Assembly: GCA_038745855.1 (NCBI GenBank)
Contig: JBCDLC010000003.1
Coordinates: 1-64,000, forward strand
Source of the DNA: UBA5336 sp038745855
Lineage (GTDB): Bacteria; Pseudomonadota; Alphaproteobacteria; Caulobacterales; Hyphomonadaceae
Length of the DNA: 64,000 nucleotides
Direction of reading: 5' to 3'
The position numbers and the translations under genes are program-made. The first letter of the stretch is position 1; each line of letters starts with the position of its first letter. Positions 44,376 to 53,587 of the stretch are shown piece by piece. The notes below the pieces were generated by a model, which was not told the DNA's origin, did no database searches, and worked only from the letters and a program-made list of their open reading frames with translations.

Positions 44376-44996
44376 ATGTCATCCCGTCGAACAATCCTGG
44401 TTGGTCTCGCAGCTTCGGCCTTCACCGCCCAGCCTGCTGCGGCCCCAGCATTTGCGCGCCGGTCCTTGGCGTGGGACATCCGCCTTGTGGACGCGGCTCG
44501 CTCGCAAATCGGCGTGACGGTGGGTTATGATCCGGCCTACAGGGCCCTGGACTACCCCGGCGGAGATGTGGCGCCGACAACTGGGGTGTGTACCGATGTG
44601 ATCATCCGGGCCTATCGATCTGCGCTTGGTTTCGACCTGCAAGTTGCGATAAACGAGGACATGGTGTCTGATTTCAGCGCCTACCCTGATCGCTGGGGCC
44701 TCAGCCGGACAGACCGGAACATCGACCATCGCCGGGTTCCTAATCTCGAAACATACTTCAAGCGGGAAGGCGCCGAACGCGCAGCGGATGGTTGGACGGC
44801 CGGCGATCTTTTCACGGGCCGTCTCGGACGCGCAAAACTGCCCCACATCGCGATCGTCTCCGACCGTCGCACGCATGGCGAGAGCCGACCACTGCTCATC
44901 CACAATATCGGCCGGGGTACGGAAGAAAGCGATGCCTGGTCGCTCTTCAGTGATTGGCGACGCTTCCGCTTCAACCCGGGACTTGACGCGGGCTAA
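44376..44996 (+). CDS. DUF1287 family exported protein
   Basis: A 206-residue protein of the YijF/DUF1287 family, which has a NlpC/P60-like papain fold. The segments ARSQIGVTVGYDPAYRALDY, GVCTDVIIRAYR (candidate catalytic Cys) and LPHIAIVSDRR (candidate His), LIHNIGRG are characteristic. The N-terminus MSSRRTILVGLAASAFT followed by AFA is a likely signal peptide with twin arginines, so Tat export is possible. A role in cell-wall metabolism is suspected for the family, without proof. Confidence 0.87.
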   Translation: MSSRRTILVGLAASAFTAQPAAAPAFARRSLAWDIRLVDAARSQIGVTVGYDPAYRALDYPGGDVAPTTGVCTDVIIRAYRSALGFDLQVAINEDMVSDFSAYPDRWGLSRTDRNIDHRRVPNLETYFKREGAERAADGWTAGDLFTGRLGRAKLPHIAIVSDRRTHGESRPLLIHNIGRGTEESDAWSLFSDWRRFRFNPGLDAG

Positions 44997-45058
44997 GTCC
45001 AGTCGAAGGGGACGGACATCCCTTGACGCCGTAGCGCTAGGCCGTCCAAGCCCGGGCG

Positions 45059-46432
45059 ATGTCAGAACGGCCAGCTTCCGCCATTGTGAACAGCACGGAC
45101 GCAGCGCCCCTCACCCGGCGGCGCGTACTGGCGCTGGCTTGGCCCATCGTCCTCGCCCAGGCCGCAACCGCTACGACGGGCACAGTTGATACAATGGTCA
45201 TGGGCCGTTACGGCGACGCAGAAGCGCTCGGGGCGGTTGGAATTGCGTCCATGTCGGTCCTCTTCCTGTTCTGGGCGTTCGGCTTCCTGCGGATGTCGAC
45301 GACTGGATTGGTCGCCCAGGCCCAAGGTGCCGGCGACAGGGGAGAAGTCGACGCTGTCCTGCAGAGGGGGCTGCTGCTCGGTGGTGGGCTCGGTCTGGGC
45401 CTCATTCTGATCTTCCCTTTGTTCCGCTGGGGCGCCCTTGCCGCATTCGCCGCCGAACCAGGCGTCGAAGCGTTGGCCGACGGCTATTTCCAGGGACGGA
45501 TATGGGGCGCACCGGCGGCCCTGATGGGCTATGTCGTAACCGGTTGGCTGATCGGCACTGGCCAGACCCGGATGCTACTCACGGTTCAGATCGTACTGAA
45601 TGGCGTGAATGCCGGGCTGGACGTTTGGTTCGTTGCCGGGCTGGGCTGGGGGCCGAGCGGCATCGGGATCGGAACCGCAATTGCCGAATGGGTCGCCCTC
45701 GCGTTCGGGCTGCTGGTGGTACGCCGGCACCTGGTGAAGGCCCCTGCCCTGTTAGCGCGAGACCGTCTGGCGGCCATGTTCACTGCCAATCGGGACATCA
45801 TGGTGCGGACCATGGCGCTGCTGTTTGCCTTTGCCTGGTTCGTTAACGCGGGCGCGAAGGTCGGCACGGCCGCTCTGGCCGGGAATGAGGTGCTGCGCCA
45901 GTTCGTGACGGTGCTTGCGTTTGGCCTCGATGCCTTTGCATTTGTGGCTGAAAAGGAAGCTGGCAGCGCCTATGGCGCAAGGGACAGGGCAAGGTTCCTG
46001 AAGGCTGTCCGCATCACCACGGAACTTTCGATCCTGTTTGCCTGCGTCTTTGCCATCGCCTTCCACTTCGGTGCCGCTGCAGTCATCGAGGCCTTCATCA
46101 GCGATCCGGAGGCGCGCACGTCTGCGCTGACCTACCAACCCGCCCTTGTCGCCGTCCCGCTCTTTGCGTGGGCCGCTTACCAGCTGGACGGAGTCTTCAT
46201 TGGCGCCACCCAGGGCCCGACGCTCCGCAACGCAGGGGTCGTGGCAACGATGCTTTATGTGGCAACAGACAGCATGCTGCGTCCCTTGTTCGGCAATTGG
46301 GGCGTGTGGTCTGCCCTATTAGCCATGTACATCTACCGCGCCGGCGGCTTGGCCTATTACTGGCCAGCACTGATGAAAGAAATGGCCGACAAAGATCGGC
46401 CCGCAACGGCCCAAAGCGCCCGCGGCGCTTAG
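45059..46432 (+). CDS. MATE family efflux transporter (DinF-like)
   Basis: A 457-residue inner-membrane exporter with about 12 hydrophobic segments. The first repeat begins LALAWPIVLAQAATATTGTVDTMVMGRYGDAEALGAVGI, standard for DinF/NorM-type MATE proteins that exchange cations for drugs or metabolites. The N-terminal 20 residues are soluble. No regulator is adjacent. A terminator hairpin follows 30 bp after the stop. Confidence 0.93.
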   Translation: MSERPASAIVNSTDAAPLTRRRVLALAWPIVLAQAATATTGTVDTMVMGRYGDAEALGAVGIASMSVLFLFWAFGFLRMSTTGLVAQAQGAGDRGEVDAVLQRGLLLGGGLGLGLILIFPLFRWGALAAFAAEPGVEALADGYFQGRIWGAPAALMGYVVTGWLIGTGQTRMLLTVQIVLNGVNAGLDVWFVAGLGWGPSGIGIGTAIAEWVALAFGLLVVRRHLVKAPALLARDRLAAMFTANRDIMVRTMALLFAFAWFVNAGAKVGTAALAGNEVLRQFVTVLAFGLDAFAFVAEKEAGSAYGARDRARFLKAVRITTELSILFACVFAIAFHFGAAAVIEAFISDPEARTSALTYQPALVAVPLFAWAAYQLDGVFIGATQGPTLRNAGVVATMLYVATDSMLRPLFGNWGVWSALLAMYIYRAGGLAYYWPALMKEMADKDRPATAQSARGA

Positions 46433-46462
46433 GTGGCGATAGCACCATCCATACGTCTGAAA

Positions 46463-46487
46463 ACGGCCGCCCCACAGGAGCGGCCGT
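46463..46487. terminator. Bidirectional terminator between MATE and S9 peptidase genes
   Basis: ACGGCCGC (46463-46470) and GCGGCCGT (46480-46487) form an 8-bp stem with a 9-nt loop. TTTCT follows on the plus strand and TTTTC on the minus strand, so it can serve both convergent genes. Confidence 0.75.
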
Positions 46488-46515
46488 AGGTTTCTGATAG
46501 ATTATGAGAGCGCGC

Positions 46516-48711
46516 CTACTCCGTCGCCGCTGCGGCGGCTTCAGTGGCGTTCTCGACGGCGCTGTCCACAGCACCCTCGATCGTTTCCTCAGCGGCGTCC
46601 GCCACAGCCTCGCCAGCGGGTAAGCTTGCAAGGTGCGCGGCGTAGGCCGTCTCGAGCCCCGGTACGAATTCGGCGCCGTGCACCACTTCTATACTCGAGC
46701 CCTCGAACGCGGTGCCGATCTCCTCAGCCTCCCCGCCAAGGCATGCACCAAGGAAACCTTCCATCACCGCCGAGAAGGCCAGGCTGTTTTCGGGCCGGGC
46801 AAAGCCATGGCCTTCATCGGGGAAGTTCACATAGGTCACCGGCAGGTCCCGTGCCGCCATCGCCTTGACCAGCTGATCACTCTCAAGCTTGGTCACGCGC
46901 GGGTCGTTCTCTCCTTGGGCAATCAGCAGGGGCACGGAGATATCTTCCACCCGGGAAATCGCCGAACGGGCCAGCATATCTGCCCGTGCCTCGGGATCGG
47001 CCGGGTCGCCGACATACTTGAACCACGTCCCCTCGAGGAACGGCTTCCAATATTCCGGGAAGCTCTCAATCAGGGTGACCAGGCTCGACGGCCCGACAAT
47101 ATCGACCCCGCATGCAAAAGTATCCGGCGTGAACGACACGCCGATCAGCGTTGCATACCCGCCATAGGAGCCACCCACGATGGCGACCTTCTCGGGATCT
47201 GCAATGCCCTCGCCCACGGCCCAATTCACCCCGTCGATCAGGTCGTCGTGCATCTTGCCAGCAAATTCGCCGACCGCCGCATTCACGAAGTCCTTCCCAA
47301 AGCCGGTCGAGCCGCGATAATTCACCGACAGGACCGCATAGCCCCGGTTGGAAAGCCATTGGTGCCAGCTGTTATAGCCATACTCGTCCCGCGCCCACGG
47401 CCCGCCATGCACCGCCAGCACCATTGGCACCGGCGCGTCCGGACGCCCATCCCCATCGCCATCGCTCCCCTCGGGGATCGTCAGGTAGGAGACCAGCGTC
47501 AGCCCGTCCCGGCTTTCGATCTCGACGGGCTCCATGGGGCGGAGCGGCAATCCCGAAAGCGCTGGCCGCACCGTGAACATCTCGACCAATGCCCCGGCTG
47601 TCCGATCATACATGTAGTAGGCCGCCGGCGTTTCCGCCGCTTCTGCATAGACAACGGCCTTCGACAAATCATCGGTCGCCGCCAGCACCTCAAACTCTAC
47701 CGGTAGCGACGCTCTCAGGAAGTCGAGATCCTCTGCGGTCTCGTCATTGAGCGGCGTCCACGTATTCTGGAGATAGTTTGCCGAATAGGCCAACACTTCA
47801 TGGTTGGTCGGGTGGATCAGCACATTTGAAATGTCTGCCAGGTCACTCTCGGCCAACACATTCACGGCCCCGTTTTCGGCCGAAATCTCCACCAACGCTG
47901 CCTTGTCCCGGCCCCGGCTATCGACCGCATACATGGCGTCATTGGCGGCATTGAACCCGAACGCATTGGTCGTGAGGAAGTCTTCTGCCGGGATCGAGGT
48001 CAGTACCTCTCCGTCGAAGGTTACGATATCGGCGCCGCCCCCAGGCGTCTGCACCATGCCGAAACGCGGGGTAAGTGTGTTGTCGACCATCCAGGCCGCA
48101 TAGCCCGGGTTTTCCTGCACCAGTTCCCGCTCGCCGGTCACCACATCCACGAGGAAAAGATCGAACAGCTGCGGGTTACGGGCATTCGCGCCGATAAGGA
48201 TCTTGCCAGGCACATCCTTGGAAACGCCCTCGATCACCGCCCGGACACCATCGTCGAACGGGGTCAGGTCCCGAACCTCGCCTGTGATCACATTGGCCGC
48301 ATAGACGTGGAAGTTCTCGTCCCCGCCCTGGTCCTGGGTGAAGTAGACAAAGTCGGAATCGGGCGCCCATTGGTGATTGTTGATCCCGCGATAGGTGTCA
48401 TTCGTCACCGGCGTCGCGGCGTCGGGGTCTCCCGCTGGGGCCACCCAAACATTCAGCACACCGTCTACGGGCGCGAGCCAGCTCACATATTCCCCGTCCG
48501 GGCTGATCCGGCCCTGGGTCCGCTCAGGATTGCCGAAAAAGACCGCCCGCTCGATCAACGCCTTTTCCGGCTCGGACGCCATCCCCACCGGCGGTGCCAG
48601 CTCGGACAGCGCTTCGGTGCCCGCCGTTACCGCGTCTGTCGTTGTATCCTCGATTGCCGCACATGCAGCCAGCGCGAACGCCGCCGCGCCCGCCATCAAC
48701 ACCTGTTTCAT
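46516..48711 (-). CDS. S9 family prolyl-oligopeptidase-like peptidase, lipoprotein
   Basis: A 731-residue peptidase. The signal peptide ends in FALAAC, so it is a predicted lipoprotein. A beta-propeller region (about 50-420) precedes the hydrolase domain, where VLAVHGGPW, VNYRGSTGFGK and the nucleophile motif GGSYGGY are clear; the His is in PDEGHGF near residue 645. The last 30 residues form an Ala/Glu-rich tail beyond the normal family end. It would trim peptides in the periplasm. It is convergent with the MATE gene. Confidence 0.93.
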   Translation of the reverse strand: MKQVLMAGAAAFALAACAAIEDTTTDAVTAGTEALSELAPPVGMASEPEKALIERAVFFGNPERTQGRISPDGEYVSWLAPVDGVLNVWVAPAGDPDAATPVTNDTYRGINNHQWAPDSDFVYFTQDQGGDENFHVYAANVITGEVRDLTPFDDGVRAVIEGVSKDVPGKILIGANARNPQLFDLFLVDVVTGERELVQENPGYAAWMVDNTLTPRFGMVQTPGGGADIVTFDGEVLTSIPAEDFLTTNAFGFNAANDAMYAVDSRGRDKAALVEISAENGAVNVLAESDLADISNVLIHPTNHEVLAYSANYLQNTWTPLNDETAEDLDFLRASLPVEFEVLAATDDLSKAVVYAEAAETPAAYYMYDRTAGALVEMFTVRPALSGLPLRPMEPVEIESRDGLTLVSYLTIPEGSDGDGDGRPDAPVPMVLAVHGGPWARDEYGYNSWHQWLSNRGYAVLSVNYRGSTGFGKDFVNAAVGEFAGKMHDDLIDGVNWAVGEGIADPEKVAIVGGSYGGYATLIGVSFTPDTFACGVDIVGPSSLVTLIESFPEYWKPFLEGTWFKYVGDPADPEARADMLARSAISRVEDISVPLLIAQGENDPRVTKLESDQLVKAMAARDLPVTYVNFPDEGHGFARPENSLAFSAVMEGFLGACLGGEAEEIGTAFEGSSIEVVHGAEFVPGLETAYAAHLASLPAGEAVADAAEETIEGAVDSAVENATEAAAAATE

Positions 48712-48835
48712 GGAATTCTCCCCATCTATTGCTTATCGAATAGCGATATTCCCCCAACGGACGAATGGCAAGCGAAAGCCGTCAGTTTGAAAATCGCGAC
48801 ACGCCCATGCCGTCGAATTGAAAGCACTGCTGAGC

Positions 48836-49330
48836 CTAAACCATCGCCTGCCAAAAGCTGGCAAACCCGCCAGCGAGCGCTGCCACCGGAAGACCCAGGA
48901 CGCTGCCTTTCAGCGCCTTCACCGCATGGAATCCGTAATTCCGCCATCCCGGCGCATGTTCCGTCCCCGCGATCGGCGGGTGGGCCGGGTCGATCCGTGC
49001 CAGCAGTACCCAATCCATCAAGACATCAAACACATTGAAGATCTGGAACAGCAGATACGCATGCAAAATCATCAGCAACACGCCGCGCTCGGGCCCGAAT
49101 TCAGATGCGCTCCACACCATGATCCCCACCATGATGCCCACAACCAGAAGCCCAAACCCGTTCGAAAGCCGGGTTTCCGCTTCCGTCATCGGTGACGCGC
49201 TCTCCGAGATGTCACCCGGGAAATCGCGAAGATACATCCGCGGTTTCCAATAAAAACTCCCAATAACCAGGCCGCCAAGCACGACGCACAAGATCGCCCC
49301 ATCCCGAAGAAGAAGCGCCGGCTCAATCAT
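48836..49330 (-). CDS. Hypothetical four-span membrane protein
   Basis: A 164-residue protein with about four hydrophobic segments (AILCVVLGGLVIGSFYW, GLLVVGIMVGIMVWSAS, LLMILHAYLLFQIFNVFDV, SVLGLPVAALAGGFASF). A conserved-looking FPGDI follows the first segment. I do not recognise a named family. The Met at 49330 is preferred; an upstream Met would add 17 polar residues. It lies between the S9 peptidase and the TonB receptor on the same strand and could share their transcript (73 bp from the receptor gene). Confidence 0.7.
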   Translation of the reverse strand: MIEPALLLRDGAILCVVLGGLVIGSFYWKPRMYLRDFPGDISESASPMTEAETRLSNGFGLLVVGIMVGIMVWSASEFGPERGVLLMILHAYLLFQIFNVFDVLMDWVLLARIDPAHPPIAGTEHAPGWRNYGFHAVKALKGSVLGLPVAALAGGFASFWQAMV

Positions 49331-49403
49331 GATCGCTTGCCGTGCGCCTTTACTCGGCAGGCATGCGCCGGGGCCGCGCAAAGACCGGACCCCGGCGCCC
49401 CCA

Positions 49404-51824
49404 TCAGAATGACAAATCGAGCTGCACGCCTAGGGTCTGCGGCTGCTGGATCGTGAAGTTCGGGTTCGGGAACAGATTGATCGTCCCACTATTCGCAAGC
49501 ACGCTGGCAAAATTACGCTGGATCAGATTGTCATCATCAAACAGGTTCGTGGCGAATGCCGAAATCGTGAAATTGTCCTGCCGATAGCCGAACCGCAGAT
49601 TGACCGTCGTCCGATCATCACCAACCTCGTCTAGCCCATCAGCCAGCACAGCCGCCGTCGCAGGATCGATCCCGATATTGGTGAACGATCCTCGGATATC
49701 CGGGTTGAGCAGGTCCTCCTCGCGAAGGTTCGCAATATCGGACTCCGTTGACCCGGTGAAATTGAGGCTCGAGTCGATAAACAGACCCGACTGGTGGTTA
49801 TAGCTGCCGCCCACGGTAAACGTGGCCGACGGTGCGAGTGGCGGCGTATTGCCATTCAATGAGGCGAACGGGCTGTCCGGCGTGTTGATCGCGAACGGGA
49901 AATCGGTGAACTCGGACTCCAGAAGGCCAAGGCTGCCGTAGAAATCCAGCTCATCGGTTGGCTGGTAGTCCACTGAAAGCTCAAGCCCGAGGATCTCGGA
50001 CTCGCCGACATTATCCGTGAAGAAGTCCAGAACGCCCCCCGTCGGCCCGGGCAATTGCACCTGCTGATCCTCTAGAATGCTGAAGAACACCGTGCCGTTG
50101 ACCGTCAGCGCCCGGTCCAGGAACTGCGAGCGCAGCCCCAGCTCGAAATTCGTCAGGAACTCAGGATCAAAAGTGCCGACAATCGAGACCGGTGCGCCGT
50201 CAATCGTGGTCTGCTGCAGGAAAGTCCCGCCCGCGCGATAGCCTCGCTGTGCAGCGAAGAATGTCGAGATATCCTCAGTCCAGCGATAGGTGATGGAGCC
50301 GCGCGGCAAGAATGCCGTGAACTCGTCGGCCTGGGGTGTTGCCGGCGATGCGGAAGGCAACAGCGCCACACAGGGGATGTCGACGAACGGCACCGGCAAA
50401 CCAAGCGCAATGCCTGGCACCGTGGCCTGGCACGTCGCCGGATCAAGCGAGGTATCGGCGATGAGGCCCGTTGTATTGAATTCCTCCGAGTCGAACCGCA
50501 GCCCGAGCGAGACAACCCACTTCTCCGAGAACTCATACCGCGCCTGTCCATAGAACGCGAAGTTCTCGGTATCGGTTTCGGTCAATGTGTCAGCAATCAG
50601 CAGCGTATCTGCGGGATTGACGGTCACGCCAGGAGGCGCAAGTCCGATCACCGGCGTCAGGAGATTGAAGACCAACTCTTCCTCATTCTTGAAGTAATAG
50701 CCGCCAAGGTTCCCTGACAAATTGCCGAAGTCGTAACTCAGGCTCACCTCGCCCGTGTAGGTCTGGATTGAGTCCTCGTTGAAACCGTTCTGATTGAACG
50801 TGAAGTCGATCGGATCGCCCAGCAACCGGTCCCTTGCCACGTCCTCAAACGTGCCGAGCACCTTCAACGTCACGTTATCGGTCAGGTCGTAGGAGATATC
50901 CCCAATCAAGCGGGTAATATCGGTGTCGTTGCTCTGGAAGTCCCCGAAGCTCAGCCCGCCATTCGGATCGAATTCCTGGAAGGCAGGATCGGTCGCCGGA
51001 ATCCCCACACTCAGGAAATCGCTGACGATGCCGACTTCCGTATTCACGAACTCATGGATGAATTCGGCCCGGAGGTCCGGCAGGGCATTCGGTTCGAACA
51101 GAAGCTTGGAGCGGACCAGAACCGACTCGAGGAAGTCCTGGTCGACCTCTGCCCCCGTCGTCGGGTTCACATTATCGATAAAGCCGTCCCGCGCCTGATA
51201 GTCGGCGGCCACGCGGAAGGCGAGCTGGTCTCCGATGATCGGACCGCCCACAGCGCCCGAATACTGACGCGTGCCGAAATCGGCTATCCGCGCCCGGCCT
51301 TTCAGCTCCCAGTCAAAGGACGGATCGGCCGTCTGCACGACAACTGCGCCCGCCAGCGCATTCCGCCCCTGGACCGTCGATTGCGGACCGCGCAACACCT
51401 CGACCTGGGCAACATCCCAGACCGACTCCAACCCGAAGGTCAGCGCCGTCGACGCCACAGGAAGTCCATCGATGTAGATGTTGGACGTCACCCCCGTTCC
51501 GCCAGATCCAAACCGGTTGATCCCGCGAATGGTCAGCGAGTTCGTGTTGCCATTGATCGACACGTTGGGAGAGCGCAGCAGGACGTCATCTAGATCAAAC
51601 AGATTTTCCCGCTCCAGGCGAACCTGGTCGAACACCTCGACCGAAACATCGGCCTCCTGGACGCTGAGGCCCAGCTTGGTGCCCTGGACCACGATCTGGT
51701 CGAGGGTCTTGGCCTCATCAGTCGTGGCCTCTGGCTCCTGCATTTCCTGGGCCTGCGTGTCTTGAGCGAGTGCCCCCGCAGCCGTGAGTGCACCCACCGA
51801 CGCGGCGAGAATAAGACGTTTCAT
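49404..51824 (-). CDS. TonB-dependent receptor
   Basis: An 806-residue outer-membrane receptor. A signal peptide (LAASVGALTAAGALAQ) is followed by a spacer rich in Gln/Glu and the TonB-box-like DQIVVQGTKL. The plug has DDVLLRSPNVSINGNTNSLT, IRGINRFGSGGTGV and VEVLRGPQSTVQGRNALAGAV. The barrel ends with the terminal Phe (LGVQLDLSF). The plug is nearer to those of general TonB receptors for sugars, nickel or other small molecules than to siderophore receptors, so the ligand is open. The start at 51824 begins the signal peptide. Confidence 0.92.
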   Translation of the reverse strand: MKRLILAASVGALTAAGALAQDTQAQEMQEPEATTDEAKTLDQIVVQGTKLGLSVQEADVSVEVFDQVRLERENLFDLDDVLLRSPNVSINGNTNSLTIRGINRFGSGGTGVTSNIYIDGLPVASTALTFGLESVWDVAQVEVLRGPQSTVQGRNALAGAVVVQTADPSFDWELKGRARIADFGTRQYSGAVGGPIIGDQLAFRVAADYQARDGFIDNVNPTTGAEVDQDFLESVLVRSKLLFEPNALPDLRAEFIHEFVNTEVGIVSDFLSVGIPATDPAFQEFDPNGGLSFGDFQSNDTDITRLIGDISYDLTDNVTLKVLGTFEDVARDRLLGDPIDFTFNQNGFNEDSIQTYTGEVSLSYDFGNLSGNLGGYYFKNEEELVFNLLTPVIGLAPPGVTVNPADTLLIADTLTETDTENFAFYGQARYEFSEKWVVSLGLRFDSEEFNTTGLIADTSLDPATCQATVPGIALGLPVPFVDIPCVALLPSASPATPQADEFTAFLPRGSITYRWTEDISTFFAAQRGYRAGGTFLQQTTIDGAPVSIVGTFDPEFLTNFELGLRSQFLDRALTVNGTVFFSILEDQQVQLPGPTGGVLDFFTDNVGESEILGLELSVDYQPTDELDFYGSLGLLESEFTDFPFAINTPDSPFASLNGNTPPLAPSATFTVGGSYNHQSGLFIDSSLNFTGSTESDIANLREEDLLNPDIRGSFTNIGIDPATAAVLADGLDEVGDDRTTVNLRFGYRQDNFTISAFATNLFDDDNLIQRNFASVLANSGTINLFPNPNFTIQQPQTLGVQLDLSF

Positions 51825-51984
51825 ACCAGACACCCCTGTCATGAGAATAAGTCGCATGAGCCGTAGGGTGGGCGGGATACGCGAGCAAGCGTAAATGACA
51901 GGGGTTTCATGCAGACTGAAGCTGTGTTGCAACAGAGCCACAGACCGCCCACCACCCCCCGCCCGCGCGGAAGCCCCGTGCAGC

Positions 51985-53412
51985 CTAGGCCAGATACCCC
52001 ATCACGCCATAAAGCAGGAGGGTCGCCCCACCGGCCGCAAGCGCGTAGGGCAGTTGCGTCTCCACGTGTTCGACGTGATCGCACTCCGCTGCAAGGGACG
52101 CGATGATCGTGGTGTCCGAAATCGGCGAACAGTGGTCGCCGAACACGCCGCCGCCAATCACTGCCGCCATCATGAGCGCCAACGGAATATCGCCGCTCAC
52201 CGCAAGGGGAATCGCGATCGGAACGAGCAGGCCAAACGTTCCCCAGCTCGTCCCCGTGGAAAAGCTGACAAGGCCTGCCGCGAGGAAAAGCATCGCCGGG
52301 AAGAGCTGCGGAAAGGGCAATACCGACGCCAGCCCGGCTATGAATTCGCCGGTCCCGAGCGCGCGCAAACTCGCGCCCAGGACCAATGCGAGCAGGATGA
52401 CAGCGACGGCGGGCAGCATGTCACCCATTCCTTGGAACCCAATCTCAACCGCACCGTCACGCCCCCGCTGCGACGCTGCATCCGTTGAAGGGCCTTCCCG
52501 TGTCGTGCCCCGGCGAGCGAGCGCGAAGAATATACCCGCCGCCAACGTCGCGATCACAAGGGCCCATAAAATGGACTGGGCGCCAGAACCCGCCGTGATG
52601 TTGCCCCCGCCTGTCCACGCCATGAAACCGATCGACCCACCGACAAGGATGACCATTGGCACAGCCATATAGATCGCACGGCCCTCCGAAAGCGCCGTAT
52701 TCTGATCCTCGCCGACCACAGCCGCGGCAACCGGCGCAGCGGGCGCGCCCTGCCGGTCTCGACGCGCCAACGGGCCAAACGTCCTGTTGGTCAGGATGGT
52801 GACCAGAACCAGACCAATCGTCAGCCACGCATAGGCGTTGAACAGCACGGTTTGCAGCAGGACGGGGAAGGCATTCTCGACACCGTTCGCCGCCATCAGC
52901 GATAAAAGGTAAGCGCCCCACCCGTTGAGCAAGACCAGCACGCAGACCGGCGCGCATGTGGAGTCGATGATATAGGCCAACCGCGCCCGGCTGAGGTTCA
53001 ACCGATCAAACAGGGGTCGCCCAAGCACACCCGTCGACAGAAGGCTGACATTTGTCTCGATGAACAGCAGGATGCCCGAAACAAACACCACGCCCCCTGC
53101 GCGCCGCGGTGTCGACGCCACGCCCCGGCGCTGAAGGCTTTCAACCAGCGCTGCGATCCCGCCCGACTGCCGCATGAACGCGATGAGCGCGCCGATCAGC
53201 AAACAGAACAACAAGATCCGCGTATTTCCCGCACTCGCGAAAACCTCCACCGCCCGGTCGACCGTGCCCAAGAGGCCCAAAAAGGGATTAAACCGCGCGA
53301 GGAGGGTTTCAGACGCCCAGACCGCCAGGCCAAGCGCGAGGAAGACATTCCGCGTCCACACCGCAACCACAAGCGCCAACACCGGCGGAAAGATCGTCAA
53401 AAGCTCAGCCAT
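51985..53412 (-). CDS. NhaC family Na+/H+ antiporter
   Basis: A 475-residue transporter with about 11-12 hydrophobic segments. The N-terminus LLTIFPPVLALVVAVWTRNVFLALG and the C-terminal GGGVFGDHCSPISDTTIIAS are signatures of the NhaC/YuiF-type branch of antiporters. A cytoplasmic Arg/Asp-rich loop (about 305-330) separates the two halves. It exchanges sodium for protons or an organic anion. The start at 53412 is used; the frame is open upstream for 155 codons that overlap the divergent monooxygenase gene and are not conserved. Confidence 0.9.
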   Translation of the reverse strand: MAELLTIFPPVLALVVAVWTRNVFLALGLAVWASETLLARFNPFLGLLGTVDRAVEVFASAGNTRILLFCLLIGALIAFMRQSGGIAALVESLQRRGVASTPRRAGGVVFVSGILLFIETNVSLLSTGVLGRPLFDRLNLSRARLAYIIDSTCAPVCVLVLLNGWGAYLLSLMAANGVENAFPVLLQTVLFNAYAWLTIGLVLVTILTNRTFGPLARRDRQGAPAAPVAAAVVGEDQNTALSEGRAIYMAVPMVILVGGSIGFMAWTGGGNITAGSGAQSILWALVIATLAAGIFFALARRGTTREGPSTDAASQRGRDGAVEIGFQGMGDMLPAVAVILLALVLGASLRALGTGEFIAGLASVLPFPQLFPAMLFLAAGLVSFSTGTSWGTFGLLVPIAIPLAVSGDIPLALMMAAVIGGGVFGDHCSPISDTTIIASLAAECDHVEHVETQLPYALAAGGATLLLYGVMGYLA

Positions 53413-53587
53413 CACCCATCGGCCTACCCCAACCCTCCCCGCAGCCTCAACCGCGCGTAGCCACGCCGCTCCGATTAAACAGAGAAAGAAATCTCCCATC
53501 CCGAACGGGAGGCCTTGCCATCGCCCCCCGTTCTCAGAAAAACTGCACCTAATAAAACATGCGACGGAAAGCAGGGAGGACGGCACC